A DNA stretch of 64,000 nt from Chitinivorax sp. PXF-14 (GCF_040812015.1 NZ_JBFNXJ010000019.1:1-64000); one strand, 5' to 3'; numbered from the stretch's first letter, positions 33,513 to 42,702 are shown. Numbers and translations are program-made. Notes: generated by a model not told the origin, from the letters alone.

Positions 33513-33745
33513 TGATGGTTCCGAGAGCCAAGTGTTGGTAAGACTGGCGAATACAGCCCCAGGGCACGGTCTGCCCCGGTCGTTGCCGGCCCAGGCCATG
33601 TGGCGGCCGGCCCGGCGGTGATGCAGGAAAAGGATGTCGATTCTACAGGCGGCCCGGCGCACGCTTCAATCGCATGCGCCGGCCCACATGCTGGCCGCGG
33701 CCAGGCGGGGCCGGTCTGGCTCCCACGCCAGGCCGGCCGGCGCAC

Positions 33746-33982
33746 TCAAGCCATGGTCTTGCCGATCTGCAGCGCCCTCACCTCAGGCAGCTTGGCCCAC
33801 TGGCTGACCAGCAGCATCGCCGGGCGTTCGCCCTCGACTTCGACCGAGACATCGAGCAGCCCGCGCTCGCCCTGCCGCGCACTGAACTCGCGCAGGCTGA
33901 ACCCACGATGGCGCGCCACGCGCAATACCCGCTCGACCGAGCCGGCGCGGTCCAGCAACAGCAACTTCAAACGGCTTCGCAT
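33746..33982 (-). CDS. ilvM: Acetolactate synthase II small subunit (ACT domain)
   Basis: A 78-residue ACT-domain protein ([24 protein letters not shown]) matching IlvM, the small subunit of acetolactate synthase II. Small subunits raise activity and stabilise the catalytic chain. Its ATG lies 16 bases inside the end of ilvG, so the two are co-translated. IlvM is slightly shorter than the 87-residue E. coli protein. No ilvE, ilvD or ilvA follows; the next gene downstream is the exporter, 233 bases away. Confidence 0.85.
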   Translation of the reverse strand: MRSRLKLLLLDRAGSVERVLRVARHRGFSLREFSARQGERGLLDVSVEVEGERPAMLLVSQWAKLPEVRALQIGKTMA

Positions 33983-35628
33983 TGTGCTTCTCCTTCCAAC
34001 ATGAACAGATTCGATTTGCCCGGCGGCACCAGCGGCCAGACATTGGCGTTACGGTCGACCCTGACGTGCAGCAGCATCGGCCCCGGCGTGGTCAAGAGCT
34101 CGGCAATCGCGCCGCGCTGCTCGTCGGCAAACTGCACCGAGCGCGCGGGGATGCCGAAGGCCTCGGCCACACGGCAGAAATCAGGGTTGTCCGACAGATC
34201 GGTCTCGCTGTAGCGCTCGTCGAAGAACAGCGCCTGCCACTGCCTGACCATGCCGAGCACCTGGTTGTCGAGCAGCACGATCTTCACCGGCAGCCGGTAG
34301 CGGCCGATGGTGGCCAGCTCCTGCACATTCATCATGAACGAGCCGTCACCCGCGACATTGATCACGAGGCGATCCGGGTAGGCGAGCTGTGCGCCGATCG
34401 CCGCCGGCAGGCCGAAACCCATGGTGCCGAGGCCGCCGCTGGTCAGGTGCTGGCGCGGGTGGTGGAAACCGTAGTGCTGGGCCACCCACATCTGGTGCTG
34501 GCCCACGTCACAACACACGATCGCATCGCGCGGCGCACGCTGCGACAACTCCCGCAGCAGTGCCGGCGCAAACAGGGCCGGGCCCGGCGCCTCGTAATCG
34601 AACGCGTGCACCGCCTTGTTGGCCTGGCAGCGCAGGCGCCAGCTATCGATGCGCAGGTGCATCGCCAGCTGCGGCAGCACCACACGCAGGTCGTCGGTCA
34701 GGCCGACGTCGGCGGCGCGCAGCTTGCCGATCTCCGCCGCGTCGGTATCGAGGTGGATCACCTTCGCAGCGGGCGCGAATTCCGCGAGCTTGCCGGTCGC
34801 GCGGTCATCGAAGCGCGCGCCCACCGCGATCAGCAGGTCACAGGCCTGCACCGCCATATTGGCGGCCCTGGTGCCGTGCATGCCAAGCATGCCCAGTTGC
34901 AGCGGATGGTCGTGCGGCAGCGTGCCGAGCCCCTTGAGCGTGGAGACGACCGGCATCTTGGTCTCGGCGACGAACTCGCGCAGCACCTCGACTGCGTCCG
35001 CCAGCACCACCCCGCCACCGACATAGAGCAGCGGCCGCTCGGCTGCCTGCAGCAAGGCCCGCGCCCGGCTCAGCGCGCGCGAGTTGGGCGCGCACACCGA
35101 CATCGCGCGGCGCGGCTCGTAACGGGCCGGCGCCGGCGCCAGCTGGATGTCCTTGGGCACATCGACCAGCACCGGCCCGGGCCGGCCGCTGCGCGCCAGC
35201 TGAAACGCCTCGGCCAGCACCTCCGCCAACTCATCGGCCGACTCGACGAGGTAGGAATGTTTGACCACCGGCATGGTGAGACCGAGCACATCGACCTCCT
35301 GGAACGCATCGGTGCCGATCAGCTCGCGCGCCACCTGGCCGGTGATCACCACCAGCGGCACCGAGTCGAGATAAGCATCGGCCAGCGCGGTGACCACATT
35401 GGTCGCCCCCGGCCCCGAGGTGGCGATGCACACACCGACCCGCCCCGAGGCCCGCGCAAAGCCGCAGGCCGCCAGCGCCGCACCCTGCTCGTGGCGGCAC
35501 AGCACATGGCGGATGCCGCTGCCGTACAGCGCATCGTAGAACGGCATGATCGCGCCGCCCGGATAGCCGAAGATCAAATCCGCACCCTCCTGCCGGAGCG
35601 CGTCCACCATCAAGTCTGCACCACGCAT
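33967..35628 (-). CDS. ilvG: Acetolactate synthase II large subunit
   Basis: A 553-residue thiamine-diphosphate enzyme that makes acetolactate or acetohydroxybutyrate, the first common step of valine, leucine and isoleucine synthesis. The catalytic Glu lies in [12 protein letters not shown]-binding residues in the central domain, and the ThDP/Mg motif is GDGSFMMN. Close agreement with E. coli IlvG throughout ([29 protein letters not shown]). The start at 35628 has a GGGA site; an ATG at 35649 is also possible. A terminator hairpin and a small ORF lie directly upstream, suggesting attenuation. Confidence 0.92.
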   Translation of the reverse strand: MRGADLMVDALRQEGADLIFGYPGGAIMPFYDALYGSGIRHVLCRHEQGAALAACGFARASGRVGVCIATSGPGATNVVTALADAYLDSVPLVVITGQVARELIGTDAFQEVDVLGLTMPVVKHSYLVESADELAEVLAEAFQLARSGRPGPVLVDVPKDIQLAPAPARYEPRRAMSVCAPNSRALSRARALLQAAERPLLYVGGGVVLADAVEVLREFVAETKMPVVSTLKGLGTLPHDHPLQLGMLGMHGTRAANMAVQACDLLIAVGARFDDRATGKLAEFAPAAKVIHLDTDAAEIGKLRAADVGLTDDLRVVLPQLAMHLRIDSWRLRCQANKAVHAFDYEAPGPALFAPALLRELSQRAPRDAIVCCDVGQHQMWVAQHYGFHHPRQHLTSGGLGTMGFGLPAAIGAQLAYPDRLVINVAGDGSFMMNVQELATIGRYRLPVKIVLLDNQVLGMVRQWQALFFDERYSETDLSDNPDFCRVAEAFGIPARSVQFADEQRGAIAELLTTPGPMLLHVRVDRNANVWPLVPPGKSNLFMLEGEAQCEAV

Positions 35629-35671
35629 CTGTCGATCCCTTGTTGTCATCGTTGTTCGGGCCCATAAAGCA

Positions 35672-35705
35672 CAAAGCCCCCGGACCTTTCGGCTCGGGGG
35701 CTTTG
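35672..35705 (-). terminator. Attenuator-like terminator upstream of ilvG
   Basis: CAAAGCCCCCG and CGGGGGCTTTG form a perfect 11-bp stem with a 12-base loop, 44 bases before the ilvG ATG. On the minus strand it is followed by a weak T-containing stretch (TGCTTTAT). Sitting between a short ORF and ilvG, it fits a transcription attenuator. Confidence 0.7.
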
Positions 35706-35736
35706 TCGCATTCTGGCTCGGTTGTCTCTTACCGCT

Positions 35737-35829
35737 CTAACCTACGCTCCACGCATGCAGCAACGCACCCCGTGATCGTTTAATCACTGGGGCGGTGGTA
35801 ATCATGGCCATGGCTGCGAAGCGTTGCAT
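35737..35829 (-). CDS. Candidate ilv leader peptide
   Basis: A 30-codon ORF ending 31 bases before the attenuator hairpin. Residues 7-24 read MAMITTAPVIKRSRGALL, with Ile, Val, Leu and Thr codons clustered, as expected for a leader whose translation senses branched-chain aminoacyl-tRNAs. The enrichment is weaker than in E. coli ilvL. No clear ribosome site is seen; ATGs at codons 1, 7 and 9 are all possible. A small inverted repeat (GTGAT/ATCAC, 35772-35787) could serve as an alternative stem. Confidence 0.4.
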   Translation of the reverse strand: MQRFAAMAMITTAPVIKRSRGALLHAWSVG

Positions 35830-36105
35830 CTGTGTCTGCTGTGTATTCGTTAAAGCCCGCGAAGGGCGGGCGAGGCAACAATGTAACCTGCGGGCTCGGG
35901 ATTGGGCAAGCGCTTTGCTCGATGCGCACCGTGCGCCACGAGTGGCGTCTGTGCACCACGCCAAGCCCATACTGTAGCCTGGATGCAGCCGAAGGCGGAA
36001 TCCGGGCCCACCCCGATGGCGCCAGTCGTGATCTGCCGCAAAGGCGTCTCCCCGGCTTTTGCTACGCACCAGCCGCTGCGACAACTGCCACCGGCCTATG
36101 CCGGC
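35830..36105. other. Non-coding region with a REP-like element
   Basis: No gene is supported here. It probably carries the ilvGM promoter on the left and the end of the tyrA transcript on the right. Contents are a small GCCCGC/GCGGGC hairpin (35855-35871) and the REP-like element listed separately. Confidence 0.55.
35974..36007. repeat. REP-like palindromic element
   Basis: The sequence opens GTAGCCTGGATGCAGCCGAA and closes GGCGGAATCCGGGC. The outer arms GCCTGGAT and ATCCGGGC pair (one G-T), and an inner GCC-GAA-GGC hairpin is nested between. This GTAGCCxGGATGCAG...AATCCGGG form is a widespread extragenic repeat of proteobacterial genomes. Confidence 0.65.
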
Positions 36106-36978
36106 TCACTTCAAGGTGTCGAGCCAGGCATTGCGCGCCGTGCGCGCGATGTCGAACATCTGCTGCAGTCCTTCTGCGTCGCGGTGCTCCAGCATCGCCT
36201 GCACGCGCTGGAGCTGGGCCTGGTATTCGGCCAGCTCGGTGATCAGCGCGTCGCGGTTGGCGAGGCTGATGTCGCGCCACATCTCGGGGTGGCTTGAGGC
36301 GATGCGTGTGAAATCGCGGAACCCGGAGGCCGCGAAGTGAAAGCATTGCTTCGAGTTGGGCTTGTGCGCGATCTCGTCGACCAGCGCGAAGGCGAGCAGG
36401 TGCGGCAGATGGCTCACTGCGGCGAACACGGCATCGTGCGCTGCCGGGCTCATGGTGTTGATGCGGGCGCCACAGGCGAGCCACAGGTCGTTGAGGGTTT
36501 CGATTGCGAACGGGTCGGTCTCGGGCAGCGGCGTCAACACCACGTTCTTGCCCTCGTACAGGCCAAACCGCGCCGCCTGCGCACCGCTCTGCTCGGCGCC
36601 GGCGATCGGGTGGGCCGGCACGAAACGCGGCAGGTGGCGGCCGAGATGTTCACGCGCCATGGCCACCACGTCCTGCTTGGTGCTGCCGACATCGGAAATC
36701 AACGCGGTATCGGACAGGTGCGGTGCAATCGCCTGCATCTGTGCCGGCATCTGTCCCACCGGGCAAGCGAGGATCACCAGATCCGCGCCGTCTACCGCCT
36801 GGGCCGCATCGGTGCAGGCCTCGTCGATGATGCCCAAGCCCAGCGCGCGCTCCAGGTTGGCCATGCCACGGCCGACGCCGACCACGCGGCCGACCAGGCC
36901 CTCGCGCCGAAGCGACAGCGCAAAGCTGCCGCCGATCAGGCCGACGCCGATCACTACCAGTTTGTTGATCTTGTTCAT
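36106..36978 (-). CDS. tyrA: Prephenate dehydrogenase
   Basis: A 290-residue NAD(P)-dependent dehydrogenase converting prephenate to 4-hydroxyphenylpyruvate for tyrosine synthesis. The Rossmann motif is at the very N-terminus (VVIGVGLIGGSFALSL), followed by VGSTKQDV and the catalytic His region FVPAHPIAGAEQSG. It lacks a chorismate mutase domain, so is the monofunctional type. The start at 36978 comes four bases after the OsmC-like gene stop, in an aroF-osmC-tyrA run. Confidence 0.9.
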   Translation of the reverse strand: MNKINKLVVIGVGLIGGSFALSLRREGLVGRVVGVGRGMANLERALGLGIIDEACTDAAQAVDGADLVILACPVGQMPAQMQAIAPHLSDTALISDVGSTKQDVVAMAREHLGRHLPRFVPAHPIAGAEQSGAQAARFGLYEGKNVVLTPLPETDPFAIETLNDLWLACGARINTMSPAAHDAVFAAVSHLPHLLAFALVDEIAHKPNSKQCFHFAASGFRDFTRIASSHPEMWRDISLANRDALITELAEYQAQLQRVQAMLEHRDAEGLQQMFDIARTARNAWLDTLK

Positions 36979-36982
36979 TGCT

Positions 36983-37483
36983 TCAGCCCTCGATCGGGGC
37001 TTCCATTCCACCTTGTTTGACGATTGTCCCGCTGCCGTCGCGCACGGTGACGGCAACCGGGAAGCCGTGGCGCACGCTCTCGGTCACCACGCAGAAATCC
37101 TCGAACTGTTCGAGCACGCGATCGAGGTGCTGCAGCTGATCGGCCGCCGCCCCCATCTGCAGCTCGACCTCGACGTGGCCAATGCGCAGCCGGTTGTGCT
37201 CGTTGCGCACGAGCTCGCCGGTGATGCTGGCACGGATCGGCTCGGACTGGTTCTTGAACTTGCGCAACGAGAACAGCAGGCTGGCCGCCAGGCAGTTGCC
37301 GACGGCCAGCACCAGCATGCGGGAAGGGCTGGGCCCCGTGTCGTGCCCGAGCGGGGCGGGCTCGTCGACCAGCAGTTCGGGCACATCGGGGCTGTCCCAG
37401 CTGACCAGGAACTGGAAGCCCTGCTGCTGTTCGAGGCGCAGGGTGAAACGGTTGTCTTGATCTGCCATCTGCTTGTCAGCCAT
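36983..37483 (-). CDS. OsmC family protein
   Basis: A 166-residue OsmC/Ohr-fold protein. The two conserved redox cysteines are in GNCLAASLL and EDFCVVTESVRHG, as in thiol peroxidases that reduce organic hydroperoxides. The ATG at 37483 overlaps the aroF stop; a second ATG at 37468 is possible and neither has a strong ribosome site. It is sandwiched between aroF and tyrA with almost no spacing, so it is transcribed with tyrosine-pathway genes. The reason for that linkage is not apparent. Confidence 0.8.
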   Translation of the reverse strand: MADKQMADQDNRFTLRLEQQQGFQFLVSWDSPDVPELLVDEPAPLGHDTGPSPSRMLVLAVGNCLAASLLFSLRKFKNQSEPIRASITGELVRNEHNRLRIGHVEVELQMGAAADQLQHLDRVLEQFEDFCVVTESVRHGFPVAVTVRDGSGTIVKQGGMEAPIEG

Positions 37484-38498
37484 TGAGTTGACGGCCGATT
37501 GCCTGCGCGATCAGCGCCAGCGTGCCGTTGAGGTCCTTGAGTTCCTGCGGTGTGAGCGCCTGATCGGCGTCGCACCAGGCTTCGCACGGGTTCGGGTGCA
37601 TCTCGATCAGCAGGCCATCGGCCCCGGCTGCCACGGCAGCGCGCGACAGCGCCGGCACCATCCAGGCCTTGCCGCCGGCATGCGAGGGGTCGACGATCAC
37701 CGGCAGATGCGTCTCTTTCTTCAGCACCGGGATCGCGGTGACATCGAGCACGTTGCGGTAGGCCGTCTCGAAGGTGCGGATGCCGCGCTCGCAGAAGATG
37801 ATGTTGTGGTTGCCGCCCGCCGCGATGTATTCGGCCGACATCAGCCACTCGGAAATCGTCGCCGACATGCCGCGCTTGAGGATCACCGGCTTGTTGACCT
37901 TGCCGACTTCCTTCAGCAGGTCGAAGTTCTGCATATTGCGCGTGCCGATCTGGATCACGTCGACATCCCACTCCATGAAGGTATCGAGCATGCGCACGTC
38001 CATCAGCTCGGTGACGATCGGCAGCTTGTGGCGCTTGGCCGCATCGCGGAAATACTGCAGGCCGGTGACGCCGAGGCCCTGGAAGGTATAGGGGCTGGTG
38101 CGCGGCTTGAAGGCACCGCCGCGCATCAGCTTGCAGCCGGCCGCGGCGACATGGTCGGCGGCCAGGTTCATCTGTTCCTGCGTTTCGACCGAACACGGCC
38201 CGCCGATCACCTGCACCGCGTTGCCGCCGAGCTTGACGCCGGCGATGTCGATCACCGTGTCTTCCTTGTGCCACTCGCGCGCGACGATCTTGTACTGCTT
38301 GACGATATGCATGGCCTGCTCGACGCCGGGCAGCAGCTCGAAGGTCTCCGGCTCGAGTCTGCGCTCGTCGCCGATGGCGCCGATGATGGTGCGCTCGACG
38401 CCGCGCGAGACATGCTCGCTCAGGCCGGCTTCACGGATGCGGTGAATGACCGCGTCGATTTGGGCGTCGCTTGCGCCCCGGTTCATCACGATTAGCAT
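37476..38498 (-). CDS. aroF: 3-deoxy-7-phosphoheptulonate synthase (type I beta, with regulatory domain)
   Basis: A 340-residue DAHP synthase, first step of the shikimate pathway (erythrose 4-phosphate plus PEP). The catalytic barrel shows GGPCSVETQEQ, KPRTSPYTFQG and the metal-binding end regions PSHAGGKAWM and EMHPNP. The first 75 or so residues form the ferredoxin-like regulatory domain of the Thermotoga-type enzyme, which gives feedback control by an aromatic amino acid. AGGAG precedes the ATG. It is first in an aroF-osmC-tyrA run, so tyrosine is the likely effector. Confidence 0.9.
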   Translation of the reverse strand: MLIVMNRGASDAQIDAVIHRIREAGLSEHVSRGVERTIIGAIGDERRLEPETFELLPGVEQAMHIVKQYKIVAREWHKEDTVIDIAGVKLGGNAVQVIGGPCSVETQEQMNLAADHVAAAGCKLMRGGAFKPRTSPYTFQGLGVTGLQYFRDAAKRHKLPIVTELMDVRMLDTFMEWDVDVIQIGTRNMQNFDLLKEVGKVNKPVILKRGMSATISEWLMSAEYIAAGGNHNIIFCERGIRTFETAYRNVLDVTAIPVLKKETHLPVIVDPSHAGGKAWMVPALSRAAVAAGADGLLIEMHPNPCEAWCDADQALTPQELKDLNGTLALIAQAIGRQLNG

Positions 38499-38591
38499 GG
38501 ATCTTCTCCTGCGCGATTGTGTCGCGCGTTACTTGGCGATAGCCAACCATTGTTTCACAGACGAATAGCCTGCGCAGTTGATAAAAGCAAT

Positions 38592-38607
38592 GGGCCCGAT
38601 CGGGCCC
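38592..38607 (-). terminator. Terminator after hisC
   Basis: GGGCCC-GATC-GGGCCC is a perfect palindrome, 25 bases past the hisC stop. On the minus strand it is followed by ATTGCTTTTATC, a modest T tract. It separates hisC from aroF. Confidence 0.7.
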
Positions 38608-38631
38608 TTGCATGTCGTCGCGGCAACCGCC

Positions 38632-39732
38632 TCAGTCGCCCATGGCTTCAGCCAGCGCCTCGATGAAACGCGCATTCTCGGCTTCGGTGCCGATGCTCAC
38701 GCGCAGGCTGTCGGTCATGCCGTAACTGGCCAGCGGCCGCACGATCACGCCGCGCTCGAGCAGGAACTCATTGAGCGCGCGGGCATCGCCGCAATGGAAG
38801 GTGACGAAATTGGCGTAGCTTTGAATATACGGCAGGCTCAGGCGCCCGAGGGCCTCGAACAGCTGCCGCTGCCCGGCGAAGTTGTTCTGCACCGTTGCCC
38901 GCAGATGCTCGATGTCGTCGAGCGCCGCGATGGCCGCCGCCTGCGCCAGCGCATTGACGTTGAACGGCTGGCGCACGCGATTCATCAGCTCGGCGAGCTC
39001 CGGCGCGCACAACGCATAGCCCATGCGCAGGCCGGCCATGCCGTGCGCCTTGGAGAAGGTCCGCGTGACGACCAGGTTGGGAAAGCGGCTTAGCAGCGCC
39101 AGGCTGTCCACGCGCTTCTCGGCCGGCAGGAATTCGATATAGGCCTCGTCGAGCACCACCAGCACATTGCCCGGACAATCCTCCATGAACTCGACGATGT
39201 CGCCCGCGCGCGCCAGCGTGCCGGTCGGGTTGTTGGGGTTGGCAATGAACACGATCTTGGTCGCGGGCTCGATCGCCTTCAGCATCGCCGGCAGGTCGTT
39301 GCCGTATTCCTGCGCCCTCACCTCGATGCCGCGCGCGCCGGCAAGCCGCGTGATCAGCGGGTAGAGCGCGAAGCAATACTGCGAATACACCACCGAGTCG
39401 GCCGGCGTCAGCACCGTGCGCCCGAGCACCGACAATACATCGTTGGAACCGTTGCCGAGCACGATCTGCGCGGTTGTCACGCGGTGCACGGCAGCCAGTT
39501 TGGCCTTGAGCTCGAAGGCGTGATCGTCGGCGTAGCGCGCCAGTCCGCCCACCTGGGCCAGCACGGCGGCACGCGCCCTGGCGCCCATGCCGAGCGGGTT
39601 CTCGTTGGAGGCGAGCTTGACGATGGCGGCGGGGTCGAGCCCGCGCTCGCGCGCCAGTTCGGCAATCGGTTTGCCGCCGACATAGGGGTCGATGGCGCGG
39701 ATGTAGTCGGGAGCGAGATCGGTCAGGGACAT
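38632..39732 (-). CDS. hisC: Histidinol-phosphate / aromatic aminotransferase (HisC family)
   Basis: A 366-residue fold-type I aminotransferase. The PLP lysine is in TFSKAHGMAGLRMG, with the partner Asp in VVLDEAYIEF and the phosphate-binding SNENPLG / NPNNPTG segments. HisC makes histidinol phosphate, but homologues placed among aroF, tyrA and pheA often serve as phenylalanine/tyrosine aminotransferases. With no other his gene here, the aromatic role is the better inference. It lies 40 bases after a LOG-family gene, probably in the same transcript. Confidence 0.87.
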   Translation of the reverse strand: MSLTDLAPDYIRAIDPYVGGKPIAELARERGLDPAAIVKLASNENPLGMGARARAAVLAQVGGLARYADDHAFELKAKLAAVHRVTTAQIVLGNGSNDVLSVLGRTVLTPADSVVYSQYCFALYPLITRLAGARGIEVRAQEYGNDLPAMLKAIEPATKIVFIANPNNPTGTLARAGDIVEFMEDCPGNVLVVLDEAYIEFLPAEKRVDSLALLSRFPNLVVTRTFSKAHGMAGLRMGYALCAPELAELMNRVRQPFNVNALAQAAAIAALDDIEHLRATVQNNFAGQRQLFEALGRLSLPYIQSYANFVTFHCGDARALNEFLLERGVIVRPLASYGMTDSLRVSIGTEAENARFIEALAEAMGD

Positions 39733-39772
39733 GGGGTGCAGTCAAATGGATGGGCAGTTCGAAACGCCCGGA

Positions 39773-40354
39773 TCAGGGAACGACAGGCAGGCTCCACTTG
39801 GGGCCGGGTACGGCCTGATGCGTCTGCATGCGGTCGAGCAGCAGGCTGGCATCGGTCTCGTGGAGCAGCAGTTCGCGGTTGTCGGCACGCACGAAATCCT
39901 CGGTAATCGCGTGTTCGACCATCTGCAGCAGCGGCGCAAAATAGCCGCCGGCGTCGAGCAGCCCGACCGGCTTAGCGTGCACGCCGAGCTGCGCCCAGGT
40001 GAGTATCTCGAACAGCTCGTCGAAGGTGCCGAAGCCGCCGGGCAGCGCCACGAAGCCATCGGCCAGCTCGGCCATGCGCGCCTTGCGTGCGTGCATCGAA
40101 TCGACCACGTGCAGCTCGGTGCAGGCGGTGAGCGTGACCTCCTTGCGGTCGAGAAACCCCGGGATCACGCCGATGACCTTGCCGCCGGCATCGAGGCAGG
40201 CATTGGCCACCTCGCCCATCAGGCCGACATTGCCGCCGCCATACACCAGCGTCAGCCCGCGCAGGGCCAGGAGGCGCCCGAGCGTACGGGCGGTGTCGCG
40301 GTAGACCGGCGATTTGCCGAAGCGGGAGCCGCAAAATACGCAGATCGTTTTCAT
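39773..40354 (-). CDS. LOG family protein (cytokinin riboside 5'-monophosphate phosphoribohydrolase-like)
   Basis: A 193-residue LOG-fold protein. The family motif PGGxGTxxE is LPGGFGTFDELFE, the second signature is SMHARKARM, and the N-terminal nucleotide-binding strand is VYGGGNVGLMG. LOG enzymes split nucleoside monophosphates (AMP, cytokinin nucleotides) into base and ribose 5-phosphate. In bacteria the true substrate is often unknown. It precedes hisC by 40 bases on the same strand. Confidence 0.88.
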   Translation of the reverse strand: MKTICVFCGSRFGKSPVYRDTARTLGRLLALRGLTLVYGGGNVGLMGEVANACLDAGGKVIGVIPGFLDRKEVTLTACTELHVVDSMHARKARMAELADGFVALPGGFGTFDELFEILTWAQLGVHAKPVGLLDAGGYFAPLLQMVEHAITEDFVRADNRELLLHETDASLLLDRMQTHQAVPGPKWSLPVVP

Positions 40355-40574
40355 CGGGTCTCGAAAAACAGTTCAGGGGTCGGCAGCACACCACACCAAA
40401 ATGACAGGCGGTGGTGCCTGCCGGCTGATTTTATAGCGCACCTCGAAAAGCCGTTGCGAGCGCAAGTCAGGAAAGGCTCACAACGAAGGCGGGGCCGACC
40501 TGACGGACAGGCCATGCCCAAACGAGAAACCGACGCCGGGTTGCGCCCGCGCAGCCGGTTTTTCGCGGTGCGCG

Positions 40575-41645
40575 CTAGATCACGGCCACCGGGTACGAGC
40601 CCAGCACGCGCAGGATCACGGCCCGCTCGGCCAGTTGCGCCAGGGCCGTACTGACCGCGGCATCGGCATGATGGCCTTCGATGTCGACGAAGAACACGTA
40701 CTCCCACAACCCATCGCGCGATGGCCGCGACTCGAACTTGGTCATGCTCACCCCGTTCGCGGCGAGCGGCGCCAGCAGCTCGACCATGGCACCGGGGCGG
40801 TTCTTGGCGCTCATCACCAGGGTGGTCTTGTCGTGGCCGGACTGCGTCGCATCGGCCTGGCCAAAGGAGAGGAAGCGTGTCGTGTTGTTGGGTTCGTCCT
40901 CGATGTTCGAGGCCAGCTTGAACAGCTCGTAGCGCTCCGCCGCCGCCTCGCCGCCAATGGCCGCCGCCTCGGGGTCGAGCGAGGCAAGCCGGGCCGCCTC
41001 GGCATTGCTGGCCACGGCCACGCGCTCGGCATGCGGCAGGTTCTTGTTCAGCCACTCGTGGCACTGGGCCAGCGACTGGGCGTGCGAATACACGACCTTC
41101 ACGCCGTCGAGCGACTCGGACTTGCGCATCAGGTGCTGATGGATGCGCAGCACCACTTCGCCGCACACCTTGAGCGGCGATTTGACCATCAGGTCGAGGG
41201 TGCGGCCGATCGCGCCCTCGGTGGAGTTCTCGACCGGCACCACGGCGTAGTCCGCCTGCCCCGCTTCGGTCGCGCGGAACACCTCATCGATCGAATCACA
41301 TGGCAGCAGGTTCGCCGCGTGGCCGAAATGCTTGACCGCGGCCGATTCGCTGAAAGTGCCACGCGGGCCGAGGAAGGCGATGGTCAGCGGCTTCTCGAGG
41401 CTCAGGCAGGCCGACATGATCTCGCGGAACAGGCGCGCCACCGATTCGCCCGGCAGCGGCCCCTGGTTGAGCAGCTTGATCCGCCGCAACACCTGCGCCT
41501 CGCGCTCGGGCCGATACACCACGCCGCTGCCTTTGAGCACGCCAATGGCGTGGGCATGGTGGGCGCGCTGGTTGAGAAGGTCGAGAATTTGCGCATCGAG
41601 GGCGTCGATGGCATCACGATGCTGGCGGATAAGCTCGTCGGACAT
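40575..41645 (-). CDS. pheA: Bifunctional chorismate mutase / prephenate dehydratase (P-protein)
   Basis: A 356-residue P-protein of phenylalanine synthesis. Residues about 5-85 are the AroQ chorismate mutase (IDALDAQILDLLNQRAHHA), about 92-270 the prephenate dehydratase (TIAFLGPRGTFSE; EPNNTTRFL) and the rest an ACT domain with the phenylalanine-binding ESRPSRDGLWEY. Start at 41645 gives the usual MSDELI beginning; longer frames add only hydrophobic residues. It heads the aromatic gene run (pheA, LOG, hisC) on the minus strand. Confidence 0.92.
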   Translation of the reverse strand: MSDELIRQHRDAIDALDAQILDLLNQRAHHAHAIGVLKGSGVVYRPEREAQVLRRIKLLNQGPLPGESVARLFREIMSACLSLEKPLTIAFLGPRGTFSESAAVKHFGHAANLLPCDSIDEVFRATEAGQADYAVVPVENSTEGAIGRTLDLMVKSPLKVCGEVVLRIHQHLMRKSESLDGVKVVYSHAQSLAQCHEWLNKNLPHAERVAVASNAEAARLASLDPEAAAIGGEAAAERYELFKLASNIEDEPNNTTRFLSFGQADATQSGHDKTTLVMSAKNRPGAMVELLAPLAANGVSMTKFESRPSRDGLWEYVFFVDIEGHHADAAVSTALAQLAERAVILRVLGSYPVAVI

Positions 41646-41870
41646 GTCGCGCTGCAATAAAATGATGAAAATCAGCCGCAGCATAGCATAGACGTGCGTA
41701 CGGCCGGAACGCCGCCGGCCCCGACAGCACCATTGTCCACATGCGCGGCAGGCCCGGCAGCGGTCGCTGCAACAGGCTTGTCATCACTTGCTGGTAAACC
41801 CTGCTTTCGATTACCGCCGGTTTGCCTCACAATGCGCGGTTGCCGAAAATACAGATGACAAGGAGTGCCC

Positions 41871-42512
41871 ATGGATGACCTGAGCAAGTTCCTGGAAGGC
41901 TTCGGCCGTTTCAAGCAAAAATACTTCTCCGACGACAAGGCCCTGTTCCAGCGCCTCAACCTCGAAGGCCAGAAACCCAGCTCGCTGGTGATCGCCTGCT
42001 GCGATTCGCGCGTCGACCCGGCCATCATCACCGACTGCGCACCCGGCGACATGTTCGTCATTCGCAACGTCGCCAACCTGGTGCCGCCGCGCGAAGTCGG
42101 CCCGACCAACCAGGGGGTCTCGGCCGCGCTCGAATTCGGCGTGTCGGTACTCAACGTCGAGCGCATCATCGTGCTCGGCCACGCCTGCTGCGGCGGCATC
42201 AGCGCCTTGATGAAGGACGACATGGGCACCGCCTCCGCCGGCTACCTCGCCCGCTGGATGGGCATTGCCGAACCGGCGCGCCAGCGCGTGTGGGAGCAGT
42301 ACGCCGGCAAGCCGCTCGACGAGCAGATCCGCGCCTGCGAGCTGGCGTCCATCCTCGTCTCGCTCAACAATCTGCTGACCTTCCCGTGGATACGCGAGCG
42401 CGTCGAGGCCGGCACGCTCAATCTGCATGGCTGGTATTTCGACATCGAGCACGGCGAGCTGCTTGGCTACGACGGCAGGTCGGGCGAATTCAAGTCGCTG
42501 GGCCAGAACTGA
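41871..42512 (+). CDS. can: Beta-class carbonic anhydrase
   Basis: A 213-residue zinc enzyme interconverting CO2 and bicarbonate. Zinc ligands and the catalytic dyad are visible: CxDxR as Cys43-Cys-Asp45-Ser-Arg47, and HxxC as His104...Cys107. The length and layout match E. coli Can. AAGGAG lies five bases before the ATG at 41871; a GTG six bases earlier is less likely. It is a single gene, followed by a clear terminator. Confidence 0.9.
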   Translation: MDDLSKFLEGFGRFKQKYFSDDKALFQRLNLEGQKPSSLVIACCDSRVDPAIITDCAPGDMFVIRNVANLVPPREVGPTNQGVSAALEFGVSVLNVERIIVLGHACCGGISALMKDDMGTASAGYLARWMGIAEPARQRVWEQYAGKPLDEQIRACELASILVSLNNLLTFPWIRERVEAGTLNLHGWYFDIEHGELLGYDGRSGEFKSLGQN

Positions 42513-42544
42513 GGCAAGCGGCCCCGGCCGCCAGCAAAACCCGA

Positions 42545-42577
42545 CGGCTCCGCAATCTGCGGGGCCGTTTCATTTTC
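42545..42577 (+). terminator. Terminator after the carbonic anhydrase gene
   Basis: CGGCTCCGC and GCGGGGCCG pair (one T-G) around an AATCT loop, followed by TTTCATTTT. Confidence 0.8.
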
Positions 42578-42702
42578 CGGCACCGGCCCAGCTTTTTTGC
42601 TGCACCGCACCGCGCAACCCCGCGATTCTGGTACAATTTCCGGTTTTAGTTCACCCGCTGGGGCCTGCGCGTCACGCCCCTTCGCATCAAGGATTACCGG
42701 CA

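Noticed and set aside
31599-33515. A 638-codon plus-strand frame opposite the exporter genes
   Set aside because: Antisense shadow: Gln/Arg/His/Ala-rich composition, no domains, and fully covered by mdlA and mdlB.
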